Below, one piece after another: positions 43,372 to 51,528 of a stretch of 64,000 nt of DNA. Positions within the stretch are counted from its first letter, which is position 1. Each line of letters starts with the position of its first letter. The stretch lies in contig NZ_BAAADO010000001.1 in assembly GCF_039522525.1 (NCBI RefSeq), positions 667,122 through 731,121 of the forward strand, read 5' to 3'. Under the pieces are notes generated by a model, which did not search any database, was not told the origin of the DNA, and saw only the letters and a program-made list of their open reading frames with translations. The DNA comes from Salinibacillus aidingensis. GTDB lineage: Bacteria > Bacillota > Bacilli > Bacillales > Alkalibacillaceae. A program made the position numbers and the translations under genes.

Positions 43372-43977
43372 TTAAAACTCAAATGGTTCTCCGGTTTTGT
43401 AGTCGTTATCCAGTACCAGAATTCCTTTTTCTTTTGGTGCATCAGGCAGTTCCAGTTCTTTTGCCGAGCATATCATACCAGAAGATGGAACTCCTCTTAA
43501 TTCCGTTTCTTTAATAAGCATCCCACCAGGCATAACTGCTCCAGGCTTGGCCACAACCACTTTTTGACCCTGATCAACGTTTGGTGCCCCGCAAACAATC
43601 TGCAATTCCTCGCCACCAACGTCTACCTGACAGACACTAAGTTTGTCCGCATTTTTGTGCGGCTGCTTTTCTTTCACATATCCAACGACAAACTTTGGAG
43701 ACAAATCCACATCTAATTTATCCTCTAATGAATTATTTTGGAAAATCTCATGAATTTGATCCACCCATTCCTGTGTGACGGATAAAGAGCCCTGTTCATC
43801 AATTGTGATATATTGAGATGCCTGAAAAATATTATAACCAAGAACTTCACTAGTTTCTTGCTGATAAATTTTCACAACATCACCATGTTTGGAAAACTGA
43901 TGATTCAGTCCTGCCGGCTTAAATGAAATCATAAGTACATCGCCAATACCCTGTTTATTATAAAAAATTTGCATCAT
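43372..43977 (-). CDS. ytpR: tRNA-binding domain protein YtpR
   Basis: A 201-residue protein homologous to the EMAP-II/Trbp111-like tRNA-binding domain at the N-terminus of bacterial PheT, here as a stand-alone protein with an added N-terminal domain (about 1-85). The OB-fold is at about 90-200: VVGYVKEKQPHKNADKLSVC, IVCGAPNVDQGQKVVVAKPG, GVPSSGMICSAKELEL. Its cellular role is unknown. GGAAAGGAGTAATAA precedes the ATG pair, and that site lies within the stop of ytpQ, so the two are co-translated. Confidence 0.93.
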   Translation of the reverse strand: MMQIFYNKQGIGDVLMISFKPAGLNHQFSKHGDVVKIYQQETSEVLGYNIFQASQYITIDEQGSLSVTQEWVDQIHEIFQNNSLEDKLDVDLSPKFVVGYVKEKQPHKNADKLSVCQVDVGGEELQIVCGAPNVDQGQKVVVAKPGAVMPGGMLIKETELRGVPSSGMICSAKELELPDAPKEKGILVLDNDYKTGEPFEF

Positions 43978-43980
43978 TTA

Positions 43981-44802
43981 TTACTCCTTTCCAGATTGGT
44001 CATCCTTCTTTTTATTTTTCGCCATAATAAATATCGGCTCGAGCTTCTTATCTTCATATAAAAATGATAAAGAAGTAATCGGAATATGACCTTCTGTGAA
44101 AAACTTCATTGTCATTTGTGCCAGTACATCATAGCCTGTGGGATTTTGAATATCGGCTAAAATAAACACATCCTGGTGCGGAACAGCTAATGCCAATTCT
44201 CCTTTGGAAGTTGCTTTCATTTCTTCAAGAAAGGCTTCATTCAGGATCCGACTGGCATCGTATCCATCGTTAGTTGCAATAAAATAAAACGTGTTTCCGG
44301 CAACCTCATCTTTTTTATAATCCGTTGAAAGTGAACGAAGGTTGAATCTTGCTATTTCCTTCAGGCGATCCGCTGACCAATTTTCCGTCTCCATTAAATC
44401 CTCATCAATCAGCCGATAGGACTTACCAAGATCCAATGCATAATAAATTCGTGTTTCTGCTGTGTGCTCCTCGTAGATCATGGCTTTTCCACTCTTGGTT
44501 TCAGTCGGGAAGGAAGCGGAACGAATCACAGGAAATATGTTCTTTTCCTTCCCCTGTAAATCCTGTTCTTCATGCATAATTCGTAACGCCTCATGGATGT
44601 GACCGGACAGCTCATCCAGGGCCTGATCTTTTTTCGCTTCCCATTTTGATATAACCCCTGGTAGTGAGATATTCACCCCCATTTTGTTATCCTTCCACTC
44701 AACACGGAACAAATCTTTATCACGATCAAAGGAAGTATTCCACTCAGGATTTGCGAATATTTCCTCAAGCTTCTTTTTCATTTTAAGACTGGTCATTTTC
44801 AT
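43981..44802 (-). CDS. ytpQ: DUF1444 protein YtpQ
   Basis: A 273-residue cytoplasmic protein of the DUF1444 family, found next to ytpP and ytpR across Bacilli; function unknown. Visible segments typical of the family: WKDNKMGVNISLPGVISKWE, FPVIRSASFPTETKSGKAMI and FNLRSLSTDYKKDEV. The start at 44802 follows TAGGAGGATTAAAT; the longer frame has no better site. Translation is coupled to ytpR downstream (three bases between stop and ATG). Confidence 0.92.
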   Translation of the reverse strand: MKMTSLKMKKKLEEIFANPEWNTSFDRDKDLFRVEWKDNKMGVNISLPGVISKWEAKKDQALDELSGHIHEALRIMHEEQDLQGKEKNIFPVIRSASFPTETKSGKAMIYEEHTAETRIYYALDLGKSYRLIDEDLMETENWSADRLKEIARFNLRSLSTDYKKDEVAGNTFYFIATNDGYDASRILNEAFLEEMKATSKGELALAVPHQDVFILADIQNPTGYDVLAQMTMKFFTEGHIPITSLSFLYEDKKLEPIFIMAKNKKKDDQSGKE

Positions 44803-45002
44803 ATTTAATCCTCCTAAAGCAAACACAAATCTGAATCTGCCTCAGCTCGCTTCTGTCATCTTTTATTCGTACAAAATCAAACCAACGTTTATTTTACCAT
44901 GAAACATGTGTGACAGGAAATAGTCCAAGCCCTGAGCCGGATATACCTCTCCTGACTTCTTAACCGCAAATCAGCTTTCTCCTAATTTCCTGCAGTACAA
45001 TG

Positions 45003-45035
45003 AAAAAGGCTGCTTTCAGATAAGCAACCTTTTTC
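45003..45035. terminator. ytpP terminator
   Basis: AAAAAGGCTGCTT pairs, with one mismatch, with AAGCAACCTTTTT around a short loop, just after the ytpP stop. Confidence 0.8.
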
Positions 45036-45054
45036 TAATACCTGTTTCCTTAGT

Positions 45055-45399
45055 TTATTGAGCTCTGGTTCCTTTCATTTTTTCCTTTACACCTTCCAGA
45101 AACTCTTCCACTTCTTCTTTTGTTTTACGATTCTTACTTACAAAGTCGTCAACGACCTTTCCATCCTCAAGGGCAACAAAGCTTGGAATGCCAAAAACAT
45201 TGTAAGTGGCACATAAGTCGATAAATTCATCCCGATTGACATAAACAAAAATAAAGTCCTTCTCATATTTTTCTTCCAGCTCTGGCATGAATGGCTCCAG
45301 ATAACGACAATCCGGACACCAGTCAGCGGAAAATAGCAAAATTACATGGTCATTTGCAAAGTCTGTATTTAACTGTTGTTCTGATTTTAATTCAATCAT
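45055..45399 (-). CDS. ytpP: thioredoxin-like protein YtpP
   Basis: A 114-residue thioredoxin-fold protein. The active site is FSADWCPDCRYLEPFM: a CPDC motif in place of CGPC, as in YtpP of B. subtilis, plus the cis-proline in FGIPSFVALEDGK. It probably acts as a cytoplasmic thiol-disulfide reductase or bacillithiol-related oxidoreductase. GAAGGAGG lies seven bases before the ATG. It has its own terminator, so it is separate from ytpQR though on the same strand. Confidence 0.93.
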   Translation of the reverse strand: MIELKSEQQLNTDFANDHVILLFSADWCPDCRYLEPFMPELEEKYEKDFIFVYVNRDEFIDLCATYNVFGIPSFVALEDGKVVDDFVSKNRKTKEEVEEFLEGVKEKMKGTRAQ

Positions 45400-45502
45400 G
45401 GTTGTTCCTCCTTCATGTAACTGACGACAATATCGTTTACTTATCTTCTCTAATCATAGATATTACCAAATCTCATGGAATAAAACGAATCATCTGCCTA
45501 AT

Positions 45503-45570
45503 GAAAGTGAGACTTCCATCAGTGGGGGCCTTCCCCCACTGATTGTCAGCGAAACTTATCAGGAATTTAC
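45503..45570 (+). repeat. family A element, copy A6 (H1 plus junction)
   Basis: GTGAGACTTCCATCAGTGGG, H1 loop CCTT, CCCCCACTGATTGTCAG, then AACTTATCAGGAATTTACGC. H2 is missing, but the junction sequence is kept up to where H2 would start. It is in the gap upstream of ytpP and the MCP gene. Confidence 0.82.
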
Positions 45571-45684
45571 GCATAGTGATTGTAAATATATCCAAATAAA
45601 TCTATAATAAAGTTATAATTTTCTACAAAATTCACCATTTTTCTTATTTTATTAACTATTAAAACTTAAGGGGTTATACGGACG

Positions 45685-47808
45685 ATGAAGACAATTAAAG
45701 GGAAAGTTTATTTTATTTTGATTTTATCGATTTTAAGTTTATCTGCATTTATTCTTTTTTCTATTTACTACTTCAATGAACAGAGCAAAATGACTGTTGA
45801 TATGCAGGACATACAGGCCACTCTCGCACAAAGCGAGGAATTAAAATTTGAAATGGCCAATACCCGCTATCAGCAGCAGGTATTTTCCAATCAGCCATCG
45901 GAGGAACAGGCTGAAATACTGCTTTCTTCCGCTGAATCTTTAGCTTCCAAAGCAGCACAATATGAAAAAGAAAATCAGGGGAACGAAGATATTGCAGCAA
46001 GCTTTGGTGTCATCATGGAAAATATAGATACATATCAAAATCAATTAGAAACATGGATCGAGTTACAAAGAAGGATAGGTTTTACAGAGGCAGATGGTCA
46101 AATGCAGGACGTAGCCTCTCATTATAGCAATCTTTATTCTCTGTTACGAGAACTCAATAATCCAGAATTTACACAGACAGCTTTATCCATGAGATTAAAT
46201 GAAAGTAAATATCTTTCAACCGGAAACGTGATTAACTTTTCAAATTTTGAATCACAAAAAAATAGCCTTCTAGCAAATTTAAACAATGAGAACACAGGAA
46301 CAAACGCAATAGGGGATATTGAGGAAGTCCTCAACAATTATCAGGAATCGATTGAAAGTGTTAGAAATACACTGAACCAGAGCGAGCAGATTACAGAAGA
46401 AATGAGTAAATTAACTGGCAGCATTAATGAAGAGGTACAAGCCATTAATGATATAACGGTTCAGCAGAGTCAGGAAATGATTCGTCAGCAGCAAAAATCC
46501 CAGCAACTGATTACTACGATATTTATCCTAACAGGGGTGTTCATCCTTCTTATTATCCTAATCGCTGGCTACATCTTAAATCGATCAATTATTCAATCTA
46601 TCAATCATTTAAAATATGGAGCCAATCGTATGGAAAATGGCGATTTAACCTATCGTGTTGACATAAAGGGCAAGGACGAAATGGCTGATTTAGCTGAATC
46701 CTTTAATAAGATGGCCGATAAAATGAATCAATCCCTTGTTAAAGTATTAAAAGCAGCCAATATCCTAAGTCATTCATCAGGAGAACTAACCGATATTTCA
46801 AAAAAATCCTCTGTTCAGACGAATGAGGTAGCAGAAGCCATCAATCAGGTGGCTGTTGGTGCACAGGAACAGGCAAGTCAAATTGAAGAAAGCACAACCT
46901 TAATCAATCATGTTACAGAAGCTATTGATCAGACTGACATAGCAAATGGTGAAATATTGAAAGAACTAAAGAAAGCAGAGCAGGATAGTCAATTGGGGAT
47001 AGAAAAAGTAAAAACACTGGAAGAAACCTCATCTTCGTTTATTGATCTGGCCAATCATTTAACAGATGAAGTACGTGAAGCTGCGGAACAATCCCAAAAA
47101 ATTACCCAAATAGTCTCTACAATCCAGGAGATTGCAGATAACACCAATCTGTTAGCCCTGAATGCTGCCATAGAATCTGCAAGAGCAGGTGAATCCGGCC
47201 AAGGCTTTGCAGTTGTAGCAGATGAAGTCCGAAAACTGGCCGAGCGTTCAAAGGAAGAAGCTGAGGAAATTTACCAATTAATCAACAATATGAACAGACA
47301 AATGGCCAATCTTTCTGAGGAGGCAAATCAGTTTGGCGACTATCAAAAGCAACAGACACAATCTGTGCATGAAACAAAAACAGCATTTACAAGCATTACC
47401 GAACAGGTATATGGCATAAATGACAAAATGGAGGAGGTTTCCTCGTCTGTCAGTGATATCCGTCAATCCAACGCTGATTTGAGACATAAAATTAACGAGG
47501 TTAGTGTGATTGCTGAAGAATCAGTAGCTACTGCTGAGGAAGTCGCTGCATCGGGTGAAAACCAGGCAGAAACCATTGATCAGCTAAATCAGTCATCCCT
47601 TGATTTACACGCTCTGTCGCAGGAGCTGAAAGCTGAAGTCCATGAATTTTCAATCCACCAGGAAACAGATGATGAACCGCTTGAACAGGACATCGATCAA
47701 CAGGAAGAAAAGGAAACCATTGAGGAGCAGTATCAAAGAGAAACTCTTCAGACAAATCTTCATGGACTCAGTGAGTCATCAGATCAGAACGTAAATGGTG
47801 AAGTATAA
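45685..47808 (+). CDS. methyl-accepting chemotaxis protein
   Basis: A 707-residue transmembrane chemoreceptor. TM1 about 7-30, an extracellular all-helical sensor (about 31-270, Gln/Glu-rich, helical-bimodular type rather than Cache), TM2 about 272-295, HAMP about 296-350 (RMENGDLTYRVDIKGKDEMA), then the cytoplasmic coiled-coil signalling domain. The invariant tip is EIADNTNLLALNAAIESARA followed by GFAVVADEVRKLAERS (about 482-520). Ligand unknown. It continues with an acidic tail. The start follows TAAGGGGTTATACGG. Repeat A7 begins immediately at its stop codon. I found no clear sigma-D promoter. Confidence 0.93.
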   Translation: MKTIKGKVYFILILSILSLSAFILFSIYYFNEQSKMTVDMQDIQATLAQSEELKFEMANTRYQQQVFSNQPSEEQAEILLSSAESLASKAAQYEKENQGNEDIAASFGVIMENIDTYQNQLETWIELQRRIGFTEADGQMQDVASHYSNLYSLLRELNNPEFTQTALSMRLNESKYLSTGNVINFSNFESQKNSLLANLNNENTGTNAIGDIEEVLNNYQESIESVRNTLNQSEQITEEMSKLTGSINEEVQAINDITVQQSQEMIRQQQKSQQLITTIFILTGVFILLIILIAGYILNRSIIQSINHLKYGANRMENGDLTYRVDIKGKDEMADLAESFNKMADKMNQSLVKVLKAANILSHSSGELTDISKKSSVQTNEVAEAINQVAVGAQEQASQIEESTTLINHVTEAIDQTDIANGEILKELKKAEQDSQLGIEKVKTLEETSSSFIDLANHLTDEVREAAEQSQKITQIVSTIQEIADNTNLLALNAAIESARAGESGQGFAVVADEVRKLAERSKEEAEEIYQLINNMNRQMANLSEEANQFGDYQKQQTQSVHETKTAFTSITEQVYGINDKMEEVSSSVSDIRQSNADLRHKINEVSVIAEESVATAEEVAASGENQAETIDQLNQSSLDLHALSQELKAEVHEFSIHQETDDEPLEQDIDQQEEKETIEEQYQRETLQTNLHGLSESSDQNVNGEV

Positions 47809-47962
47809 AGTGAAACTTCCATCAGTGGGGGTTCTCCATCCCCCACTGATGGTTAGTTGAACTTATCAGGAATTTACTGGCCGTTTATCCCCCACTTAGT
47901 CTTGTTGGATTACCCTCAAAACTTGAAGTGGGGGTATTACGGCCAGTTAATGCGTGATAAAT
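47807..47962 (+). repeat. family A element, copy A7 (H1+H2, best preserved)
   Basis: The best-preserved copy and the basis for the module description. H1: CCATCAGTGGGGG, loop TTCTCCAT, CCCCCACTGATGG. Linker TTAGTTGAAC. H2: TTATCAGGAATTTACTGGCC on the left and GGCCAGTTAATGCGTGATAA on the right, with CCCCCACTT/AAGTGGGGG inside. It overlaps the TAA of the chemoreceptor gene. Confidence 0.92.
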
Positions 47963-47965
47963 TAA

Positions 47966-47997
47966 AGAGGGCCTTTGCTTAATGCAAAAGCCCTCTT
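47966..47997. terminator. terminator of the 48 kb lipoprotein gene
   Basis: AGAGGGCCTTTGC pairs with GCAAAAGCCCTCT around TTAAT. It abuts repeat A7 and the stop at 48000; it can also end the chemoreceptor mRNA. Confidence 0.88.
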
Positions 47998-47999
47998 AT

Positions 48000-48539
48000 T
48001 TACTCTTGAGTCTCCTGAACCTTCATATCAACGGAATTTACAATGTCCATCATTTCTGCGGCTTTATTCTCCAATTCTTCTTTTGTTGTCATTGTGGTAA
48101 TTTTTACGCCGCCAATACCAACCTGTAATTCATATTGTTCCTCTTTTGAATTCGGAAAAACAGCAATGTAACCAAAACGACTGTCAGCTTCAAAGGACTC
48201 CTGCAGAAGGCTATCTTCTCTTGCTTTAATTCCATCAAACAGATGCCGGCTTTCTGCTCCTTCAAACTGATTATAAAATAATAAGTATTGCTGATCTCCC
48301 TGCTTTAAAAAGACATTATTATTAGAACTGCCTTCAATTTTCACATCATCTGGTAAATGTAATGAAATCACGTCGATTTTCTGATTCGGTTCTGCAGACT
48401 CAGAATTAAAGGATTCCTCTGCTGCCTGAGCAGCATTCTCAAGAGCTTTTTCTTCAGATAATAAACAACCACTTAAAAATAAAACGGAACCCAGACTTAC
48501 TAGAATTAAGAATTGACGTTTAACCTTTCTTAAATTCAC
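48000..48539 (-). CDS. lipoprotein of unknown function
   Basis: A 179-residue protein with a lipoprotein signal: VNLRKVKRQFLILVSLG then VLFLSGC, lipobox LSGC with the cysteine at about residue 26. The mature part is a compact domain of beta strands with DVISLHLPDDVKIEGSSNNN, QQYLLFYNQFEG and YELQVGIGGVKITTMTTKEE, ending in a helix. No catalytic motif seen and no family name I can give. The GTG at 48539 is the start because AGGAGTGG is six bases upstream; the longer ATG frame has no site. Divergent from ytoQ. Confidence 0.8.
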   Translation of the reverse strand: MNLRKVKRQFLILVSLGSVLFLSGCLLSEEKALENAAQAAEESFNSESAEPNQKIDVISLHLPDDVKIEGSSNNNVFLKQGDQQYLLFYNQFEGAESRHLFDGIKAREDSLLQESFEADSRFGYIAVFPNSKEEQYELQVGIGGVKITTMTTKEELENKAAEMMDIVNSVDMKVQETQE

Positions 48540-48666
48540 GATTTTCCACTCCTGACCATTTTTATGTCGAAATCTCTCTCTTATTATCATACTATGGATA
48601 TAAAATTTGACAAGTGGTAGTAATAAATGGAAGATATGAGTAGATATATATAAGAGGAGGTATAGG

Positions 48667-49107
48667 ATGGAATTAACTGTCTACTTAGCTGGGGAAATTC
48701 ATAGTGATTGGCGTGAGCAATTAAAATCAAAAGCAGCGGAAAGCGGGCTTCCTTTAACTTTTGTAGGACCCCAGGAAAACCATGACTTGTCAGATGCTAT
48801 TGGGGAAAAAATTATTGGAAGTCAACCCAACAACGTTACCAGAGACGATGCCGCTTCCGGTATTAACAATCTGCGTACACAGGTTCTTATGCAAAAAGCA
48901 GATCTGGTTATCGCCCTCTTCGGTGAGAAGTATAAACAATGGAATACAGCTATGGATGCCAGCATGGCCTTAACATTAAACAAACCTTTAATCTTAATTC
49001 GGCCAGAGTCACTGGTCCACCCTCTTAAAGAATTATCCAATCGTGCAAATGTAACTGTAGAAACCGTTGATCAGGCCCTGGACGTATTACACTATATTTA
49101 TCAATAA
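48667..49107 (+). CDS. ytoQ: YtoQ family protein
   Basis: A 146-residue cytoplasmic protein, closely similar to B. subtilis YtoQ (148). The fold resembles nucleoside 2-deoxyribosyltransferases (MELTVYLAGEIHSDWREQL at the N-terminus, VIALFGEKYKQWNTAMDASM in the middle), but activity has not, to my knowledge, been shown. The C-terminus (LIRPESLVHPLKELSNRA) is nearly invariant. AAGAGGAGGTATAGG precedes the ATG. It converges on the DUF84 gene with a shared terminator. Confidence 0.93.
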   Translation: MELTVYLAGEIHSDWREQLKSKAAESGLPLTFVGPQENHDLSDAIGEKIIGSQPNNVTRDDAASGINNLRTQVLMQKADLVIALFGEKYKQWNTAMDASMALTLNKPLILIRPESLVHPLKELSNRANVTVETVDQALDVLHYIYQ

Positions 49108-49113
49108 AACAAC

Positions 49114-49141
49114 AAAACGGATGGTTTACCCATCCGTTTTA
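49114..49141. terminator. bidirectional terminator between ytoQ and the DUF84 gene
   Basis: AAAACGGATGG pairs with CCATCCGTTTT. The last three codons and the TAA of the DUF84 gene are inside it. Confidence 0.92.
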
Positions 49142-49641
49142 TTATTAAAAAATTCATACTGCCCTTTTAACAGACTTACAACATGTGCAAACATGTCACC
49201 TCGACTAACCTGCTGATGGGTAAATATACCGATTGCCCCTTCATTTTTACGAATTTCCTGCTTCTGGGTATATTCATCCATCAAATCGCCCAGTTCTTTT
49301 CCCTTCTCAAGGCCTCTTCTTATTTCATCTGGAAGAGGGATTCGTGCACCACCTGCTGTAAATACATTCCCCTGTTCATCAATCAAGGAGCCCCAATTGC
49401 ATAAATAAATACGATCCTCAAATTCCATGACACCACCTTCCAGACCTATTCCTATGACACCCTTTTCAATTTTTACACATTCTTTAGCACGGTTGATCGC
49501 GCCTTCAAGAGTTTCTTCATCTGAATAGGGCTGCGAAGATACACGGGTTTCTACTTCGAACCCTTCAACATCGATGTCTGAAAAAGCTTTTTTTACAGCA
49601 TTTAATTTAGCCGGGTTCGTGGAGCCTACAATGATTTTCAT
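49126..49641 (-). CDS. DUF84 inosine/xanthosine triphosphatase-like protein
   Basis: A 171-residue protein of the YjjX/DUF84 family, which hydrolyses ITP/XTP and so cleans the nucleotide pool. N-terminal MKIIVGSTNPAKLNAVKKAF, the central SQPYSDEETLEGAINRAKEC and IGIGLEGGV, and the C-terminal IGIFTHQQVSRGDMFAHVV are typical. Substrate is inferred from family. AAGGGATGATCTC precedes the ATG. Second gene after ytoP, 35 bases downstream. The stop is inside the terminator shared with ytoQ. Confidence 0.9.
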   Translation of the reverse strand: MKIIVGSTNPAKLNAVKKAFSDIDVEGFEVETRVSSQPYSDEETLEGAINRAKECVKIEKGVIGIGLEGGVMEFEDRIYLCNWGSLIDEQGNVFTAGGARIPLPDEIRRGLEKGKELGDLMDEYTQKQEIRKNEGAIGIFTHQQVSRGDMFAHVVSLLKGQYEFFNNKTDG

Positions 49642-49676
49642 GAGATCATCCCTTTAAGCTGAAGTATCATTCTAAG

Positions 49677-50741
49677 TTATTTGTTACTTATCGTATCCAC
49701 TGTATTTTGGTCAGCAGATTTCACCAATTTAATAATTAACTCTTTGGCAGCTGCATAGTCATCTACATGAAGAATGGATGAATGAGTATGAATATATCTT
49801 GAGCAGACTCCAATTACAGCTGAAGGTATCCCGTTATTTGACAAGTGAACACTTCCTGCATCCGTACCACCATTCGATACAAAATACTGATAAGGAATAT
49901 TGTTTGTTTCTGCTGTATCCAGGATAAAATCTTTCATACCAGGTAACGTAATCATCGAGCGGTCATAAATTCGTAATAGTGCCCCCTTACCAATATGTCC
50001 AAATTTACTGTCATCCCCCGACATATCATTCGCTGGTGAAGCATCCAATGCAAAGAAAAGGTCCGGGTTAATCATATTTGCTGAAACCTTTGAACCTCTT
50101 AATCCCACCTCTTCCTGCACAGTAGCACCTGAATACAATTCATTTGGTAAATCCTCATTTTGCAATGCCTTTAATAATTCAATCGAAAGTCCGCACCCGT
50201 AACGGTTATCCCAGGCCTTGGCTAAAATCTTTTTGTCGTTGGCCATTGGCGTAAATGGGCTAACGGGAACAATTTGCTGCCCAGGTTTGATTCCGATAAT
50301 TTTGGCATCCTCTTCATCATCTGCACCAATATCAATTAACATGTCTTTCACATCCATAGGTTTTTTCCGCTGTTCCGGTGTCAGATTATGTGGAGGAGTT
50401 GAGCCAATCACCCCTGTAACAGGACCATTTTCCGTGATCACTTCAACACGTTGAGCGAGTAAAACCTGGCTCCACCAGCCTCCTAAGGTTTGAAAACGGA
50501 GCATACCATTTTTGGTGATTTGCGTGACCATGAATCCTACTTCATCCATGTGACCGGCCACCATCACTTTCGGGCCTTTGGCTTTTTTGACGCCAAATAC
50601 GCCTCCTAAATTGTCCTGAATAACTTCATCGGAGTACTTTCCAAGTTCCTGTCTCATAAACTTACGTACCTGATGTTCATTTCCAGGTGCTGCCGGAAGC
50701 TCAGTTAAGGTACGAAATAATTCCATTGTCTCTTGGTTCAT
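49677..50741 (-). CDS. ytoP: M42 family aminopeptidase YtoP
   Basis: A 354-residue cobalt/zinc aminopeptidase of the M42 (glutamyl aminopeptidase/deblocking) family, probably a large cytoplasmic TET-type assembly. Metal ligands and catalytic residues are readable: MVAGHMDEVGFMV (His-x-Asp), AWDNRYGCG (bridging Asp), the general base pair TVQEEVGLRG (Glu-Glu), ALDASPAND (Asp) and SRYIHTHSS (late His). Length is as in B. subtilis (357). AGCTGATACATA precedes the ATG, with GGAGCTG as the binding site. First of two genes; the DUF84 gene follows. Confidence 0.93.
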   Translation of the reverse strand: MNQETMELFRTLTELPAAPGNEHQVRKFMRQELGKYSDEVIQDNLGGVFGVKKAKGPKVMVAGHMDEVGFMVTQITKNGMLRFQTLGGWWSQVLLAQRVEVITENGPVTGVIGSTPPHNLTPEQRKKPMDVKDMLIDIGADDEEDAKIIGIKPGQQIVPVSPFTPMANDKKILAKAWDNRYGCGLSIELLKALQNEDLPNELYSGATVQEEVGLRGSKVSANMINPDLFFALDASPANDMSGDDSKFGHIGKGALLRIYDRSMITLPGMKDFILDTAETNNIPYQYFVSNGGTDAGSVHLSNNGIPSAVIGVCSRYIHTHSSILHVDDYAAAKELIIKLVKSADQNTVDTISNK

Positions 50742-50969
50742 TATGTATCAGCTCCAATTCATCAATCTATACAATCAGAAATTAACCCTTTGTTGATCGT
50801 ATTATCCGTAATTATGCATATACTTTCACGTTTACAAAAAATCATGAAATGAAATCCTGTGATAAGTATGTAACGATTCCACAACCTAACAGAAAAACCA
50901 TGTCCCCTATATTCTAACGAAACATATTCAAACTTTCCAATCAAATTTATCAAACCGGAAAAAATCCGT

Positions 50970-50975
50970 TATAAT
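50970..50975 (+). promoter_or_regulatory. probable -10 box of ytzB, upstream of a family B repeat
   Basis: TATAAT at 50970-50975; the -35 region is weak (TTTATC/AAATTT). If used, the transcript starts inside or next to repeat B2, which then forms most of the ytzB 5' untranslated region. The stretch 50742-50969 before it shows nothing else I can identify. Confidence 0.5.
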
Positions 50976-50979
50976 GAAG

Positions 50980-51125
50980 AAAAGCGAAGGCGACTGTTTA
51001 GGTCATGCGAGATAAGACGAAGACATGGAGTGGCATGACTTTTGCCGCGGAATGGCTTTGGCTTATATCCGTCTTGGCCTGGGAGCCGTAGCTGGACAGT
51101 GAAAAGCAAAGGCGACCGGCTAGGC
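50980..51125 (+). repeat. family B hairpin element, copy B2
   Basis: The plus strand carries AAGCGAAGGCGACTGTTTAG, GTCATGCGAGATAAGACG, ATGGAGTGGC, GCCGCGGAATGGCTTTGG, CTTATATCCGTCTTGGCC, GGAGCCGTAGCTGGACAG, then the start of a second unit (AAAGGCGACCGGCTAGG). It lies between the promoter and ytzB. Confidence 0.82.
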
Positions 51126-51165
51126 TGAATGACTGACTACAGTTATGGATAAGGAGTGAAAATAT

Positions 51166-51510
51166 ATGAATTTCAGGAATTTACTTATAGGCTTTGGAGT
51201 CGGCACTTCCATTGGATTTGCTCTGGGGAAAGCCATCCCTGATCCTTCTTTATCACCTGAGAAAGTCCTTAATATGACGAAGAGAAAGTTTAGAGAGGCA
51301 GGTACTATTTCAGGTTCCTGGATTTACATGAAGCCTGAACGATTAACCAGAGAAGATGTAAACGACCAGGTTTACAGAGGTGGGATCTCACGGGAAATTG
51401 ATGGAGAAACGATTCAATATGAGTTTTACGCAGATGCGCGAACAGGCTCTATTATTGATATTTCCAGAATTCAATTAAATACAGAAACCCCCTTGCCTGA
51501 AGAAGAATAA
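51166..51510 (+). CDS. ytzB: YtzB-like PepSY-domain protein
   Basis: A 114-residue protein with a hydrophobic Gly-rich N-terminal segment (LLIGFGVGTSIGFALGKAIP, probably a signal anchor) and a PepSY-like domain: PEKVLNMTKRKFREAG, REIDGETIQYEFYADARTGS, IIDISR. It is likely membrane-anchored. AAGGAGTGAAAATAT is upstream. Size and place between ytoP and ytnP match ytzB. The final codons take part in a hairpin with sequence after the stop. Confidence 0.85.
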   Translation: MNFRNLLIGFGVGTSIGFALGKAIPDPSLSPEKVLNMTKRKFREAGTISGSWIYMKPERLTREDVNDQVYRGGISREIDGETIQYEFYADARTGSIIDISRIQLNTETPLPEEE

Positions 51511-51520
51511 ACAAGGGGGT
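51487..51520. terminator. hairpin between ytzB and ytnP
   Basis: AACCCCCTTG pairs with CAAGGGGGT; the left arm is ytzB coding sequence. The T tract is weak on the plus strand (TGTTCAT), better on the minus strand, so it may end ytnP. Confidence 0.65.
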
Positions 51521-51528
51521 GTTCATGA

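Noticed and set aside
50762..50953. A 63-codon minus-strand frame upstream of ytoP
   Set aside because: There is no ribosome binding site, and it has no protein-like composition.
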